DNA of 64,000 nucleotides from the NCBI RefSeq assembly GCF_913773725.1, contig NZ_CAJYGK010000016.1, forward strand, positions 62,001 through 126,000. Direction: 5' to 3'. Position 1 is the stretch's first letter; each line of letters starts with the position of its first letter. The translations under genes were made by a program, and so were the position numbers. Below the pieces are notes generated by a model. The model ran no database searches. It was given only the letters and a program-made list of their open reading frames with translations, and was not told the DNA's origin. Source of the DNA: an uncultured Aquabacterium sp. GTDB taxonomy: Bacteria; Pseudomonadota; Gammaproteobacteria; Burkholderiales; Burkholderiaceae_C. Shown here in pieces: positions 1 to 9,380 of this stretch.

Positions 1-852
1 GACCCACACGGTCATGCCGAGCCAGTGGTTGGCTCGGAAGGCGCGGAAGCAGTCCTCGCGCTGGCGATGCCGGATCAGGCCGACGTGCCAGACGGCCTGG
101 GCGGCAGCCACCAGCAACCCCACCTGGTAGACCACGCCGCGGCCGGCGTCCTGCCCGACCCACCACCAGCAGCCGATGCACAGGGCGTAGAACAGCGCGA
201 TGCCGATCACATCGAACCGGCCGAGGGTGATGGCCGAGGTCCGCATGCCGATGCGCAGGTCGTCATCGCGGTCGACCATGGCGTACTCGGTGTCGTAGGC
301 CAGCACCCAGGCGATGTTGCCCGCCACCAGCCACCACGCTTGCGCGGGCACCTGCCCCTGGACGGCCGCATACGCCATCGGGATGCCGAAGCTGAACGCG
401 ATGCCGAGCACGGCTTGCGGCATCGCGAAGAACCGCTTGGTGAACGGGTACAGGATGGCCACGCCGAGGGCGCCAAAAGACAAGGCGATCGTCAGCCGGT
501 TGGTGAACAGCACCAGCACGAAGGACACCAGCGCGAGCACCACGCCCACCGCGGTCGCCTCGCGAACCGACAGCCGACCGCTGGTGATCGGCCGCTGCGC
601 GGTGCGCTTGACGTGGCGATCGAACTCGCGGTCGGCGATGTCGTTGACGGCACAGCCCGCGCTGCGCATGAGCACCGTGCCCAGCGTGAAGATCAACAGC
701 AGGTGAACGGGCGGGAGCCCCGCCGCAGCCAGCCACAGCGCGGCCAGCACGGGCCACAGGCACAGCAACCAGCCTTGGGGCCGGTTCCAGCGAATCAGGT
801 CCAGGTAGAGCGACCAGCGGTCGCGCAGGGTCAGGGCGGGGCTCGGGCTCAT
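1..852 (-). CDS. ubiA: 4-hydroxybenzoate octaprenyltransferase UbiA (3' end cut by window edge)
   Basis: Integral membrane prenyltransferase that attaches the polyprenyl tail to 4-hydroxybenzoate in ubiquinone synthesis. The ATG at 852 opens a protein starting [13 protein letters not shown]. It continues with the [10 protein letters not shown] helix start and the Asp-rich Mg-prenyl-diphosphate motif [11 protein letters not shown], followed by [11 protein letters not shown], all characteristic of UbiA. 284 codons lie in the window and the usual family length is about 290, so only a few C-terminal residues are missing; the last visible residues ([11 protein letters not shown]) are typical of the UbiA end. 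The gene lies downstream of the efflux operon on the same strand, but a hairpin with a T-run at 871-899 separates them, so it probably has its own promoter. Confidence 0.93.
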   Translation of the reverse strand, partial: MSPSPALTLRDRWSLYLDLIRWNRPQGWLLCLWPVLAALWLAAAGLPPVHLLLIFTLGTVLMRSAGCAVNDIADREFDRHVKRTAQRPITSGRLSVREATAVGVVLALVSFVLVLFTNRLTIALSFGALGVAILYPFTKRFFAMPQAVLGIAFSFGIPMAYAAVQGQVPAQAWWLVAGNIAWVLAYDTEYAMVDRDDDLRIGMRTSAITLGRFDVIGIALFYALCIGCWWWVGQDAGRGVVYQVGLLVAAAQAVWHVGLIRHRQREDCFRAFRANHWLGMTVWV

Positions 853-870
853 CACGGCGCAGATGATAAA

Positions 871-899
871 GGGCCGCCCCACTGCGCGCGAGGCGGCCC
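871..899 (-). terminator. intrinsic terminator of the efflux operon
   Basis: Perfect 8-bp inverted repeat, GGGCCGCC at 871-878 and GGCGGCCC at 892-899. Read on the minus strand it is followed by TTTATC. It lies 45 bases past the stop of the outer-membrane channel gene and just before ubiA. Confidence 0.65.
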
Positions 900-943
900 G
901 GAGGGCGAAACCGTGCGGCCGCGGACGGCCGCGCTGTGCCGGC

Positions 944-2470
944 TCAGCGCGCCGGCACAGCCGGTGCGGACCGCGCCTGGGCGGTGTCCACGGCGGTGGT
1001 GGCCCAGCCGCCACCTAGCGCGCGGTAGACCGCGATGTGGGCCTGCTGACGCGCCAGTTGCGCTGCTATCAGCCCCTGCTGGGCCGAAAACAGCGCGCGC
1101 TGGGCGTCCAGCAGGTCGAGCTGGTTGGCCACACCGCTCTCATAGCGCAGCGTGGACAGGCGCAGGCGGGCCGCCTCGGCCTCGGTCTGTGCGCGCTGCG
1201 CCTGGGCCTGCTCGCTCCAGGTCTGGCGGGCCACCAGGGCATCGGCCACGTCCTTGAACGCCGACTGCACGGTCCGGTCGTACTGCGCCAGTGCAATGTC
1301 GCGGCGGGCCACGGCGCTGTCGACGCCGGCGGCGGTGCGCCCCCAGTCCAGCAGCGGCACCGTCAGCGACGGGGCCACCGACGCGCCGACCAGCCCGTCG
1401 TTGACCAGCCCCGCCAGCGAGGTGCTTGCCAGCCCCAGCGTGGCCGTGAGGCTGATGCGCGGGAAGCGGGCGGCTCGGGCTGCGCCGATGTTGGCGTTGG
1501 CGGCCACCAGGTTCTGCTCGGCCTGCATGATGTCCGGGCGCCGCAGCAGCACGTCGGAAGACAGGCCCACCGGCAGCTCGGTCAGCTCGGGCCACAGCGG
1601 GCGGCTCACGACCTGAGCCAGGGCTTCCGCCTGTGCCATGCCTTGGGGCGCCAGCGCGGCGGCATCCACCGGACCGGGCAGCAGATCGGCCGGCACGCTG
1701 CGGCCCAGCAGCACTTCCAGCGCGCTCAGGTCCTGGGCCCACTGGCGCTGCGCCTGGGCACGCGTCACGCGGGCCGCTTCGACCAGCGACTGCGCTGTGC
1801 GCAGGTCCAGCTCGTTGAGCACGCCGGCGTCGAACTTCAGCTGCTGCAGCTTCAGCGAAGCCTCGCGCGTGGACAGGGTCTGCTCGGCCAGGGCGAGTTG
1901 CCAGCGATCGGCCCACAGCGTGTACCAGGTGCTGGCCACCGACGCGACCAGGCTGATGTGAGTGGCCTGACGGGCCGATTCCGACGCCATCAGCTGGGCG
2001 CCGGCCGCTTCGCTGAGGGCCTTCACGCGGCCGAACAGGTCGAGCTCGAACGCCGACAGACTCACGCCCGCCTGCACCGAGTTGCCGTAGGCAAACGGCC
2101 GGGAGGTGGCCCGCTGACGGGCTGCATTCGCCACGCCATTGAGCGACGGGAAGCGGTCGGCATCGGCGATCGCGTAGGCCGCGCGCAGGGCCTCGATGTT
2201 GAGTGCGGCCACGCGCAGGTCGCGGTTGTTCTCCAGCGACAGCCCGATGAGCTGCTGCAGCCGGGCATCCGGGAAGTAACGCTGCCACGGCACATCGGCC
2301 ACGGGCGTGGCAGGGGCAGACGACACCGGCGCTGCACCGGCCACCGAAGGCAGGGCCGACGGCACAGCCAGCGCGGGGCGTTGGTAGGTCGGGGTCAGCG
2401 AGCAGCCGGCCAGGGCGAGCGCGGCAGCCAGCGCGGCGGCCGGGCGCAGGAACAGTGCCGGGTCAGTCAT
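944..2470 (-). CDS. RND efflux outer-membrane channel lipoprotein (NodT/OprM family)
   Basis: Outer-membrane TolC-like channel of a tripartite drug efflux pump. From the ATG at 2470 the 508-aa product has a lipoprotein signal with the lipobox LAGC (Cys23). The mature part begins SLTPTYQRP, as in OprM/NodT proteins, and is followed by two OEP repeats rich in Ala/Gln helices (for example [14 protein letters not shown] and [15 protein letters not shown]). An upstream GTG at 2500 would add ten residues before the signal peptide, so the ATG is preferred. The start overlaps the pump stop by 8 bases (ATGACTGA), indicating translational coupling. It is the last gene of the adaptor-pump-channel operon. 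Confidence 0.93.
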   Translation of the reverse strand: MTDPALFLRPAAALAAALALAGCSLTPTYQRPALAVPSALPSVAGAAPVSSAPATPVADVPWQRYFPDARLQQLIGLSLENNRDLRVAALNIEALRAAYAIADADRFPSLNGVANAARQRATSRPFAYGNSVQAGVSLSAFELDLFGRVKALSEAAGAQLMASESARQATHISLVASVASTWYTLWADRWQLALAEQTLSTREASLKLQQLKFDAGVLNELDLRTAQSLVEAARVTRAQAQRQWAQDLSALEVLLGRSVPADLLPGPVDAAALAPQGMAQAEALAQVVSRPLWPELTELPVGLSSDVLLRRPDIMQAEQNLVAANANIGAARAARFPRISLTATLGLASTSLAGLVNDGLVGASVAPSLTVPLLDWGRTAAGVDSAVARRDIALAQYDRTVQSAFKDVADALVARQTWSEQAQAQRAQTEAEAARLRLSTLRYESGVANQLDLLDAQRALFSAQQGLIAAQLARQQAHIAVYRALGGGWATTAVDTAQARSAPAVPAR

Positions 2471-5400
2471 GGTCGGTCTCCACTTCAGGCTGGGTGGCAC
2501 GCGCGGGGAAGAAGCGGCGCACCACCACGAAGAACACGGGCACGAAGAACACCGCCAGCACCGTGGCCGCGATCATGCCGCTCATCACGCCGGTGCCGAT
2601 GGCACGCTGGGCGGCCGCACCGGCGCCGTTGGCCAGCACCAGTGGCATCACCCCGAGGATGAAGGCCAGCGAGGTCATGATGATCGGACGGAAGCGCAGG
2701 TGGCAGGCCTGCAGCGTGGCCTCGAGCAGGCCCATGCCCTTTTCCTGCAGTTCCTTGGCGAACTCGATGATCAGGATGGCGTTCTTCGCGGACAGGCCGA
2801 TGATGGTGATCAGGCCGACCTTGAAGTAGACGTCGTTGGGCAGGGCGCGCACGTTGGCGCCCAGGAGCGAGCCCAGGATGCCGAGCGGCACCACCAGCAT
2901 CACGGCCACCGGGATCGACCAGCTTTCGTACAGCGCCGCCAGGCACAGGAACACCGCCAGCAGCGAGAACGCGAGCAGCAGCGTGGCCTGCGAGCCGGAC
3001 AGCTTCTCTTCACGCGACAGGCCCGTCCATTCGATGCCGATGCCCGGCGGCAACTTGGCCGCCATGCGCTCGATCTCCTCCATGGCCTGACCGGTGCTGT
3101 AGCCCGCGGCCGCGTCACCCGAAATGCGCATGGCGGGGTAGCCGTTGTAACGCACGGCCTGCATCTGGCCGGTGATCCAGCGCGTCGTCGCGAACGCCGA
3201 CATCGGCACGTTCTGCCCCTGATTGTTGACCACGTTGAGCTGCAGGATCTGGTCCGGCTGCATGCGGTCCTTCGCATCGGCCTGCACGATCACCCGCTGC
3301 ATGCGGCTGCGGTTGGGGAAGTCGTTGACGTAGCTCGAGCCGAGCGCAGTCGAGAGCGTGGCGCTGATCGCATCGACGCCCACACCCAGTGCCTGCGCCT
3401 TCTCGCGGTCGATGTCCACCTGCAACTGCGGCGCATCTTCCAGACCATCGGGGCGCACGCCCGTCAGGATCGGGTTCTGCATCGCCATGCCCAGCATCTG
3501 GTTGCGCGCACCAAGCAGCGCCTCATGCCCCAGGCCGCCCCGGTCCTGCAGGCGCAGCGAGAAGCCGGTGCCGTTGCCCAGCTCGCGGATGGCGGGCGGG
3601 TTCAGCGGGAAGATGAAAGCGTCGCGGATGCCCGCAAGCCCCCCGAAGGCGCGACCGGCCAGGGCCTGGGCCGACTGCCCCTCTCCCTTGCGCTGATCCC
3701 AGTCCTTGAGGGTGACGAAGCCCAGTGCCGCGTTCTGGCCCGAGCCCGAGAAGCTGAAGCCCACCACGCCCACGATGGACTCGACCTCGGGCTGCTTCAG
3801 GAAGAACTGCTCGACCTGCGAGATCACGGCCTCGGTCCGGTTCGAGGTGGCACCCGGCGGCAGCTGCACGTTGACGATCAGGTTGCCCTGGTCTTCGTTG
3901 GGCAGGAAGGACGACGGCATGCGCACATACAGCCAGCCCACCACGCCCACGATCACCGCGTAGACGATGAGCACGCGGCCGCCCCGGCGCACCAGCTTGG
4001 CCACCCAGCTCTCGTAGCCATGGGTGGTCGAAGTGAAGGCCCGGTTGAACCAGCCGAACACGCCTTTCTTCTCATGGTGGTCCGCCGGAACCGGCTTGAG
4101 CAGCGTGGCGCACAGCGCCGGCGTGAGCGACAGCGCCAGGAAGGCCGAGAACAGCATCGACGTGGCCATCGACAGCGAGAACTGGCGGTAGATGTTGCCC
4201 ACCGAGCCGGCGAAGAAGGCCATCGGGATGAACACCGACACCAGCACCACGGTGATGCCAACGATGGCGCCACTGATCTGGCTCATGGCCTTGCGCGTGG
4301 CCTGCAGCGGGCTCAGCCCTTCCTGAACCATCAGGCGCTCGACGTTTTCGACCACCACGATGGCGTCGTCCACCAGGATGCCGATGGCCAGCACCATGCC
4401 GAACATCGTCAGCACGTTGATGGAGAAGCCCAGCGTCAGCATCACCCCGAAGGTGCCCAGCAGCGCGACCGGCACCACCAGCGTCGGGATCAGTGTGTAG
4501 CGGATGTTCTGCAGGAACAGGTACATCACGATGAACACCAGCACGACCGCTTCGATCAGGGTCTCGACAACCTGGCCAATCGACAGCTCCACGAAGCCCG
4601 AAGTGTCGTACGGCACGCTGAAATCCATGCCTTCGGGGAAGTACTGCTTGAGCTCGCCCAGGCGCACCTTGACGGCCTTGGCCGCCGCCAGCGCATTGCC
4701 GGTGGGCGAGAGCTGGATGCCCATGCCGGTGGCAGGCTGGCCGTTCAGGCGTGCATAGGTACCGTAGGTCTGCGCACCCAGTTCGATGCGGGCCACGTCC
4801 TTCAGGCGCACGGTCGAGCCGTCGGTCTTGGCACGCAGCACGATCTCGCCGAATTGCTTCTCGTTGGCCAGCTGGCCCGTCACCACGACGGTGGCCGAGA
4901 TGGTCTGCTCGCCGATGTTCGGACGGTCGCCGATGCCGCCGGCCGGCACCAGGGCGTTCTGCGCACGGATGGCGTTGTTGACGTCGGCCATCGACAGGCC
5001 GTAGGACACCAGCTTGGCCGGGTCCACCCAGATGCGCATGGCGCGCTCGGTGCCGAACAGCTGCACCTGACCGATGCCGGGCACGCGCTGCAGTTCGGGC
5101 ACGATGTTGCGGGCAGCGTAGTCGCCCAGCGCGATCGGGTCATAGGCCGGGTTGCTGGACGACAGCATCACGAACATCAGGAAGTTGTTGCGTGACTTGT
5201 CGACCCGCACGCCCTGCTGCGTCACCGCAGACGGCAGACGCGGCGTGGCGCGCGACAGGCGGTTCTGCACCTCGACCTGAGCCAGGTCGATGTTGGTGCC
5301 CGTCTCGAAGGTGACGGTGATCTGGCCGGTGCCGTTGGCCTGACTCACGGACTCCATGTAGGCCAGACCGGGCGCGCCATTGAGCTCCTGCTCGATGACG

Positions 5401-5588
5401 CTGATGACGCTTTCATCCAGCGTCTTGGCCGAGGCACCCGGGTAGGTGGCGTTGATGACGATGGCGGGCGGCGCCACCGTCGGGTACTGGGCGATCGGCA
5501 GCTGCGTGATGGCCACCCCGCCGAAGACGAGGATGAACAGCGCGATCACCCACGCGAAGATGGGTCGATCAATGAAGAAGCGTGGCAT
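2463..5588 (-). CDS. RND (HAE1/AcrB-type) multidrug efflux pump, inner-membrane subunit
   Basis: Proton-driven drug/proton antiporter of the inner membrane. The 1041-aa product from the ATG at 5588 starts MPRFFIDRPIFAWVIALF, almost the same as AcrB. It has the expected twelve-helix layout with two large periplasmic loops and the TM4 proton-relay motif GILVDDAIVVVENV with the Asp-Asp pair. A TTG two codons upstream is not needed, since AcrB-family proteins start at this Met, and AGGCGG sits about 8 bases before it. It is 13 bases downstream of the adaptor gene and overlaps the channel gene. Substrates cannot be read from the sequence; homology is closest in style to AcrB/TtgB/MexB pumps. Confidence 0.96.
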   Translation of the reverse strand: MPRFFIDRPIFAWVIALFILVFGGVAITQLPIAQYPTVAPPAIVINATYPGASAKTLDESVISVIEQELNGAPGLAYMESVSQANGTGQITVTFETGTNIDLAQVEVQNRLSRATPRLPSAVTQQGVRVDKSRNNFLMFVMLSSSNPAYDPIALGDYAARNIVPELQRVPGIGQVQLFGTERAMRIWVDPAKLVSYGLSMADVNNAIRAQNALVPAGGIGDRPNIGEQTISATVVVTGQLANEKQFGEIVLRAKTDGSTVRLKDVARIELGAQTYGTYARLNGQPATGMGIQLSPTGNALAAAKAVKVRLGELKQYFPEGMDFSVPYDTSGFVELSIGQVVETLIEAVVLVFIVMYLFLQNIRYTLIPTLVVPVALLGTFGVMLTLGFSINVLTMFGMVLAIGILVDDAIVVVENVERLMVQEGLSPLQATRKAMSQISGAIVGITVVLVSVFIPMAFFAGSVGNIYRQFSLSMATSMLFSAFLALSLTPALCATLLKPVPADHHEKKGVFGWFNRAFTSTTHGYESWVAKLVRRGGRVLIVYAVIVGVVGWLYVRMPSSFLPNEDQGNLIVNVQLPPGATSNRTEAVISQVEQFFLKQPEVESIVGVVGFSFSGSGQNAALGFVTLKDWDQRKGEGQSAQALAGRAFGGLAGIRDAFIFPLNPPAIRELGNGTGFSLRLQDRGGLGHEALLGARNQMLGMAMQNPILTGVRPDGLEDAPQLQVDIDREKAQALGVGVDAISATLSTALGSSYVNDFPNRSRMQRVIVQADAKDRMQPDQILQLNVVNNQGQNVPMSAFATTRWITGQMQAVRYNGYPAMRISGDAAAGYSTGQAMEEIERMAAKLPPGIGIEWTGLSREEKLSGSQATLLLAFSLLAVFLCLAALYESWSIPVAVMLVVPLGILGSLLGANVRALPNDVYFKVGLITIIGLSAKNAILIIEFAKELQEKGMGLLEATLQACHLRFRPIIMTSLAFILGVMPLVLANGAGAAAQRAIGTGVMSGMIAATVLAVFFVPVFFVVVRRFFPARATQPEVETDHD

Positions 5589-5601
5589 GCGCAACCGCCT
5601 T

Positions 5602-6858
5602 TCACTGTGCCGCAGAAGCGGACGAGGCAGCCGAGGTCGGCGCCGAGGCGGATGCCGGGGCCGAAGCCGCCAGCGGGGTCCACGGCACGGGCTTCACCGG
5701 GGCGTTGGGCGCCATCATCATCTTCTGGAAGCCGTCGACGATGACCTGATCCCCCTCCTTCAGCCCATCCGGCACCACCCAGTTCGTGCCCGTGGCGCCG
5801 CCCAGCTTGACAGGCCGGCGACCGACCTTGCCTTCCGGCTCCACCACGGACACGACATCACCCTGTGCGGTGCGGGTGACCGCCTGCTGGGGCAGCAGCA
5901 CGCCACCGCCCACCTCGGCCTGGGCCAGCCGCACGCGCACGTACATGCCGGGCAGCAGCTCGTTCTTGGGGTTGGGCAGCTCGGCGCGCAGCAGCACCTG
6001 ACCGGAAGTGCTGTCCACCGTCAGGTCGGTGAACAGCAGGCGGCCGGCCACGGGGTACTCGCGTCCGTCTTCCAGCACGACCTTGATGCGCGCCGCATTC
6101 TCGCCGGCACGTTGAAGCTGCCCCGCAGCCAGCGCCTGGCGCAGGCGCATCACCTCGCCGGCCGACTGCGTGAAGTTCACATACAGCGGGTTGACCTGCT
6201 GCACCACCGCCAGCTGCGTGGCCTCGCCCTGCCCCACCAGCGCCCCTTCGGTCACCAGAGCACGGCCGATGCGGCCGGAGATGGGCGAGGTCACCGAGGC
6301 ATAGCCCAGGTTGAGGCGCGCCGTGGCGATGGCGGCCTTGGCGGCGGCCACGTCGGCCTGCGCCTGACGCTGCGCCACCTGGGCATTCAGGAACTCCTGC
6401 GGGCTGATGGCCTTGGCGGCCTGCAGCGGCTGGTAGCGCTCCACCAGGGCGCTGGCCTGGGCCAGGTTGGCCTCGGCCTTGGCCAGCGTGGCCAGTGCGC
6501 TGTCGAGCGCGGCCTTGTACGGCGCGGGATCGATCTGGAACAGCGGCTGGCCGGCCTTCACGTCCGAGCCCTCGGCAAACAGGCGCTGCTGCAGGATGCC
6601 GGCGGCGCGGGCACGCACCTGCGCCACGCGGGAAGCCTCCAGGCGGCCTGGCAGTTCGGCCATCACAGGCACCGCCCCCATCTTCACCGTCACGACGCCG
6701 ACCGGGATGGCCGGCACGCCACCCGCGCCGGCAGCCGGCGCAGCCGCGCCCGACTTGGCCTTGTCGTCACCGCCACAGGCGGCCAGAAACAGGGCGGCGG
6801 CCGCACACACGGCCAACAAACGGGCGGAAGACCGCACCGAAGGAGAGGGGGAGACCAT
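5602..6858 (-). CDS. RND efflux periplasmic adaptor (membrane fusion) lipoprotein, AcrA-type
   Basis: Links the inner-membrane pump to the outer-membrane channel. The 418-aa product from the ATG at 6858 has a lipoprotein signal ending in LAAC. It then shows the split lipoyl/barrel-sandwich and hairpin arrangement of HlyD-like adaptors (VRARAAGILQQRLFAEGSDV near the N-terminus; GRIGRALVTEGALVGQG after the hairpin). GAGGTG six bases upstream supports this start over the GTG at 6867. It is the first gene of the efflux operon and reads away from the tetR-type gene through a shared 126-bp regulatory region holding an AcrR-like palindrome, so it is probably repressed by that regulator. Confidence 0.95.
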   Translation of the reverse strand: MVSPSPSVRSSARLLAVCAAAALFLAACGGDDKAKSGAAAPAAGAGGVPAIPVGVVTVKMGAVPVMAELPGRLEASRVAQVRARAAGILQQRLFAEGSDVKAGQPLFQIDPAPYKAALDSALATLAKAEANLAQASALVERYQPLQAAKAISPQEFLNAQVAQRQAQADVAAAKAAIATARLNLGYASVTSPISGRIGRALVTEGALVGQGEATQLAVVQQVNPLYVNFTQSAGEVMRLRQALAAGQLQRAGENAARIKVVLEDGREYPVAGRLLFTDLTVDSTSGQVLLRAELPNPKNELLPGMYVRVRLAQAEVGGGVLLPQQAVTRTAQGDVVSVVEPEGKVGRRPVKLGGATGTNWVVPDGLKEGDQVIVDGFQKMMMAPNAPVKPVPWTPLAASAPASASAPTSAASSASAAQ

Positions 6859-6907
6859 AAGGGACACCTCGTTTGAATTCTTGCCTGGTCAATTAACCAC
6901 GTGACTA

Positions 6908-6931
6908 TACATACATTCGCGAACGTATGTG
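6908..6931. promoter_or_regulatory. AcrR-type operator between efflux operon and TetR gene
   Basis: Inverted repeat with arms ACATACATTCG and CGAACGTATGT (6909-6930), 10 of 11 positions complementary. It closely resembles the published E. coli acrAB/acrR operator core with ACATACAT...ATGTATGT arms. It lies 49 bases before the adaptor ATG and 53 bases before the regulator ATG, so one bound repressor could cover both promoters. Confidence 0.75.
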
Positions 6932-6984
6932 CTCGTTTGAGGGACAATATCCCTGTCCGGCAACGGCCCTTTGTCCCAATTCCC

Positions 6985-7623
6985 ATGCGCCGCACCAAGG
7001 AAGACGCCCTCCAGACCCGCGAGACCCTGCTCGATGCCGCCGAAACCCTGTTCGCGCGGCAGGGCGTGTCGCGCACCTCGCTGCAGGACATTGCGCGCGA
7101 AGCCGGGGTCACGCGAGGGGCGATCTACTGGCACTTCGAGGACAAGGCCGACCTGTTCAACGCCATGATGGCGCGCACGACGCTGCCCCTCGAAAACGGC
7201 CTGAATGCGCTGGACGCCCCGGACCGCCCGGACCCGCTGGACGACCTGGTGCACTCTGCGCTGAATGTGTTGCAGCAGGTTGAACATGACCCTCGCACCC
7301 GCCGGGTCTTCGACATCGCCACGATGAAGGTCGAACTCGTGCCCGACATGGAGGGCGTCCGCCGTCGCCACATCGAGGTGCAGGACAACTGCCGGTGCCA
7401 CATCAAGGGATGTCTGACGCGGGCCCGCGAGCTGGGCCATGTGCGCGCCGAACTCGACCCGGAAAGCCTCACCATCACGTGGCTCGCCCTGGTCAACGGC
7501 CTGATCCACAACTGGATGCTGGACCCGGGCCGCTTCAACTTGCGCGAGGAAGGCCTGCGCAGCCTGACCCTGTTTCTGGATGGCTTGCGGCCGACCGCCA
7601 CGCCGCCGGCCCGTCGTCCCTGA
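6985..7623 (+). CDS. TetR/AcrR-family repressor of the efflux operon
   Basis: DNA-binding repressor, 212 aa from the ATG at 6985. The N-terminal domain matches AcrR/TtgR closely: MRRTKEDALQTRETLLDAAE, then the HTH LQDIAREAGVTRGAIYWHF and DKADLFNAMM. The C-terminal ligand domain (residues 70-205) is typical of the AcrR-C family. The frame is open upstream to a GTG at 6901, but that lies inside the operator and would add a non-homologous tail. It is divergent from the adaptor gene and convergent with the phosphatase gene. It likely represses both itself and the pump through the palindrome at 6908-6931; the inducing ligand is unknown. Confidence 0.93.
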   Translation: MRRTKEDALQTRETLLDAAETLFARQGVSRTSLQDIAREAGVTRGAIYWHFEDKADLFNAMMARTTLPLENGLNALDAPDRPDPLDDLVHSALNVLQQVEHDPRTRRVFDIATMKVELVPDMEGVRRRHIEVQDNCRCHIKGCLTRARELGHVRAELDPESLTITWLALVNGLIHNWMLDPGRFNLREEGLRSLTLFLDGLRPTATPPARRP

Positions 7624-7627
7624 GACC

Positions 7628-8293
7628 TCAGGCGGGACGCAGCACCAGACCGTCGCTCGTTTCGTCGAGCCCGCCTTCGTCGAGATGGCGGTCATCGGCC
7701 CAGCCGACCAGGCTGAAGCCTTCAGGCGAGTACAGCAGGCGGTTGATGCTTGCATTCGTCACCTTCCAGCTGCGGGGGGCTTCGATGGCCACCCGGTTGG
7801 CCGCACGGTAGAAACAGTCCAGCACGCCGCCATGCGCGACCAGCGCCACCGTCTGCCCCGGGTGGCGGGCGGCCAGCCGCGCGGCAGCGCCCACGGCGCG
7901 GTCATAGAACGCCTGCAGGGTTTCGCCACCCGCCGGGCCATAGGCCGGTTCGCGGGCGCGCCAGCGACGCATGTCCTCGGGATGGTGCTCGGCCACCTCG
8001 GCCTGCGTCCGCCCCTCGAGACACCCGAAATGCCGCTCTCGCAACGCTTCGTCGATCTGCAAGGTCAGCCCCGCGTGGCGCGCGATGGCCGCGGCCGTGT
8101 CACGGGCCCGCTGCAGGTCGCTGCTGTAGATGGCGTGAATGCCCTCGTCCGCCAGGGCCTGGCCCACCCGTTCAGCCTGCCACCGCCCACGGGCGTTCAG
8201 CGGGATGTCGGTGTGACCCTGGATGCGGGTCTCGGTGTTCCAGTCGGTTTCGCCGTGGCGAATGACCACCAGTCGGGTGATGTTGTCAGGCAT
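7628..8293 (-). CDS. histidine phosphatase family protein (phosphoglycerate mutase-like, GpmB/CobC type)
   Basis: Predicted cofactor-independent phosphatase of the RHG superfamily, 221 aa. The phospho-acceptor motif VVIRHGETDWN is at residues 9-19 (His13). Further family features are IPLNARGRWQAE, SSDLQRARDTA, the proton-donor region ERHFGCLEGR and the second histidine in LVAHGG. The ATG at 8293 is chosen because homology begins four residues later; open frame continues upstream to 8329 without homology. The substrate cannot be decided: members act on phosphosugars, alpha-ribazole phosphate or nucleotides. It converges with the TetR gene. Confidence 0.88.
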   Translation of the reverse strand: MPDNITRLVVIRHGETDWNTETRIQGHTDIPLNARGRWQAERVGQALADEGIHAIYSSDLQRARDTAAAIARHAGLTLQIDEALRERHFGCLEGRTQAEVAEHHPEDMRRWRAREPAYGPAGGETLQAFYDRAVGAAARLAARHPGQTVALVAHGGVLDCFYRAANRVAIEAPRSWKVTNASINRLLYSPEGFSLVGWADDRHLDEGGLDETSDGLVLRPA

Positions 8294-8362
8294 GGCGTGA
8301 TCATGCCTCAGCATGTGGCGGTGCACCATGCCGCATCCGGATGGCCCTGCGGGGCACCCTGC

Positions 8363-8686
8363 TCAGAATTCGACACCCCACACCACGGGCTTGCCACCAG
8401 CCTGGGCCTGCTCCAGCAGGCGTACCAGGGGTGCCGCGCGCTGGTGCAGCGACACCGGCTGGTCGGCAAAGGGCAACTCGATCGGCTCATTGGTTTCCGG
8501 ATTCACGGGGGCCGTGGGCAGGTCGGTCGGCGCGCTGCGCAGGGCCGCCAGCACGCGCGGCATGTCATCCACCTCGATGATGCCGGGCTCGGCCGCGTTC
8601 TTGCCCACCAGCTTGAGCAGGGCTTCGGCGGTGGACTGCAGCATCACCAGGTTGCCGGTGGCCTGAGACTTGAACGTGATCGGCAT
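8363..8686 (-). CDS. DUF1840 family protein
   Basis: Small soluble protein of 107 aa from the ATG at 8686, with GGGAG eight bases upstream. It begins MPITFKSQATGNLVML and ends GKPVVWGVEF, a pattern I recognise from the DUF1840 family of Burkholderiales. It contains a loop rich in Pro and Thr (residues 53-66) and a C-terminal helix. No catalytic motif or signal peptide is visible and no function is known. It is transcribed away from the YqiA-like esterase gene, from a short shared promoter region at 8687-8756. Confidence 0.8.
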   Translation of the reverse strand: MPITFKSQATGNLVMLQSTAEALLKLVGKNAAEPGIIEVDDMPRVLAALRSAPTDLPTAPVNPETNEPIELPFADQPVSLHQRAAPLVRLLEQAQAGGKPVVWGVEF

Positions 8687-8756
8687 GGGCGTGCTCCCTT
8701 TTGTGTCAGACGCCATTCGATTATGGCGCCGGGCCCGTGGCGCATACTCGGAGCCC

Positions 8757-9371
8757 ATGGTCGCGTCCCCCGTTTCCCCGCCCACCCACCTGCTCTACCT
8801 GCACGGGTTCCGCTCGTCGCCACGCTCCTTCAAAGCGCAGAAGCTGGCGCAGGTGGTGGCCACGCGTCGCGCCCGCGGCCAGGCGGCGCCGGAGTGGGCC
8901 TGCCCGCAACTGCCCCCCTCGCCGGCCCAGGCGTGGCAGGACATCGCAGCCCTCACGGCCGACTGGCCACGCGACACCATGGTCGTCGTCGGTTCGTCGC
9001 TCGGGGGGTTTTACGCCGCCGTGGCCGCCCAGCGGCTGGGTTGCCGCGTGGCCATGGTCAACCCGGCCGTGGCCCCGGATCGCGACCTGGCCCGCTACAT
9101 CGGCGAGCAGACCGCCTTCCACAACCCTGAGGACCGGTTCTTCTTCCGGCCCGAGTTCATCGGGGAGCTGCAGGCCCTGCGCCCGTGGCCCCTGCACGAG
9201 CCGGCCCGCCACTGGGGCCTGGTCGCCCAGGGCGACGAGGTGCTGGACTGGCGTGAGATGGCCCATCACCTGGCCGGCACGCAGCTGACCGTGCTGCCCG
9301 GCAGTGACCATGCCGTCAGCGATTTCGACGACCACCTGCCCGCGCTGCTGGCCTGGCTGGGCCTGGACTGA
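8757..9371 (+). CDS. YqiA/UPF0227-like alpha/beta-fold esterase
   Basis: Probable cytoplasmic esterase of 204 aa. It shows the oxyanion strand LLYLHGFRSSPRSFKAQKL near the N-terminus and the nucleophile elbow VVGSSLGGFYA. The acid segment is GDEVLDW and the catalytic histidine lies in GSDHAVSDF, together a complete Ser-Asp-His triad in YqiA order. The ATG at 8757 has GGAG close upstream, while the longer open frame from 8670 runs through the divergent gene's start. The natural substrate is not evident; E. coli YqiA hydrolyses palmitoyl-CoA and short esters. It converges with the GNAT gene. Confidence 0.87.
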   Translation: MVASPVSPPTHLLYLHGFRSSPRSFKAQKLAQVVATRRARGQAAPEWACPQLPPSPAQAWQDIAALTADWPRDTMVVVGSSLGGFYAAVAAQRLGCRVAMVNPAVAPDRDLARYIGEQTAFHNPEDRFFFRPEFIGELQALRPWPLHEPARHWGLVAQGDEVLDWREMAHHLAGTQLTVLPGSDHAVSDFDDHLPALLAWLGLD

Positions 9372-9380
9372 ACTGGTGCC

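Noticed and set aside
2469-5195. 908-codon open frame on the plus strand opposite the RND pump
   Set aside because: It is the antisense shadow of a gene with clear AcrB homology. The product is dominated by His, Arg, Gln, Asp and Gly, as expected from reversed GC-rich codons.
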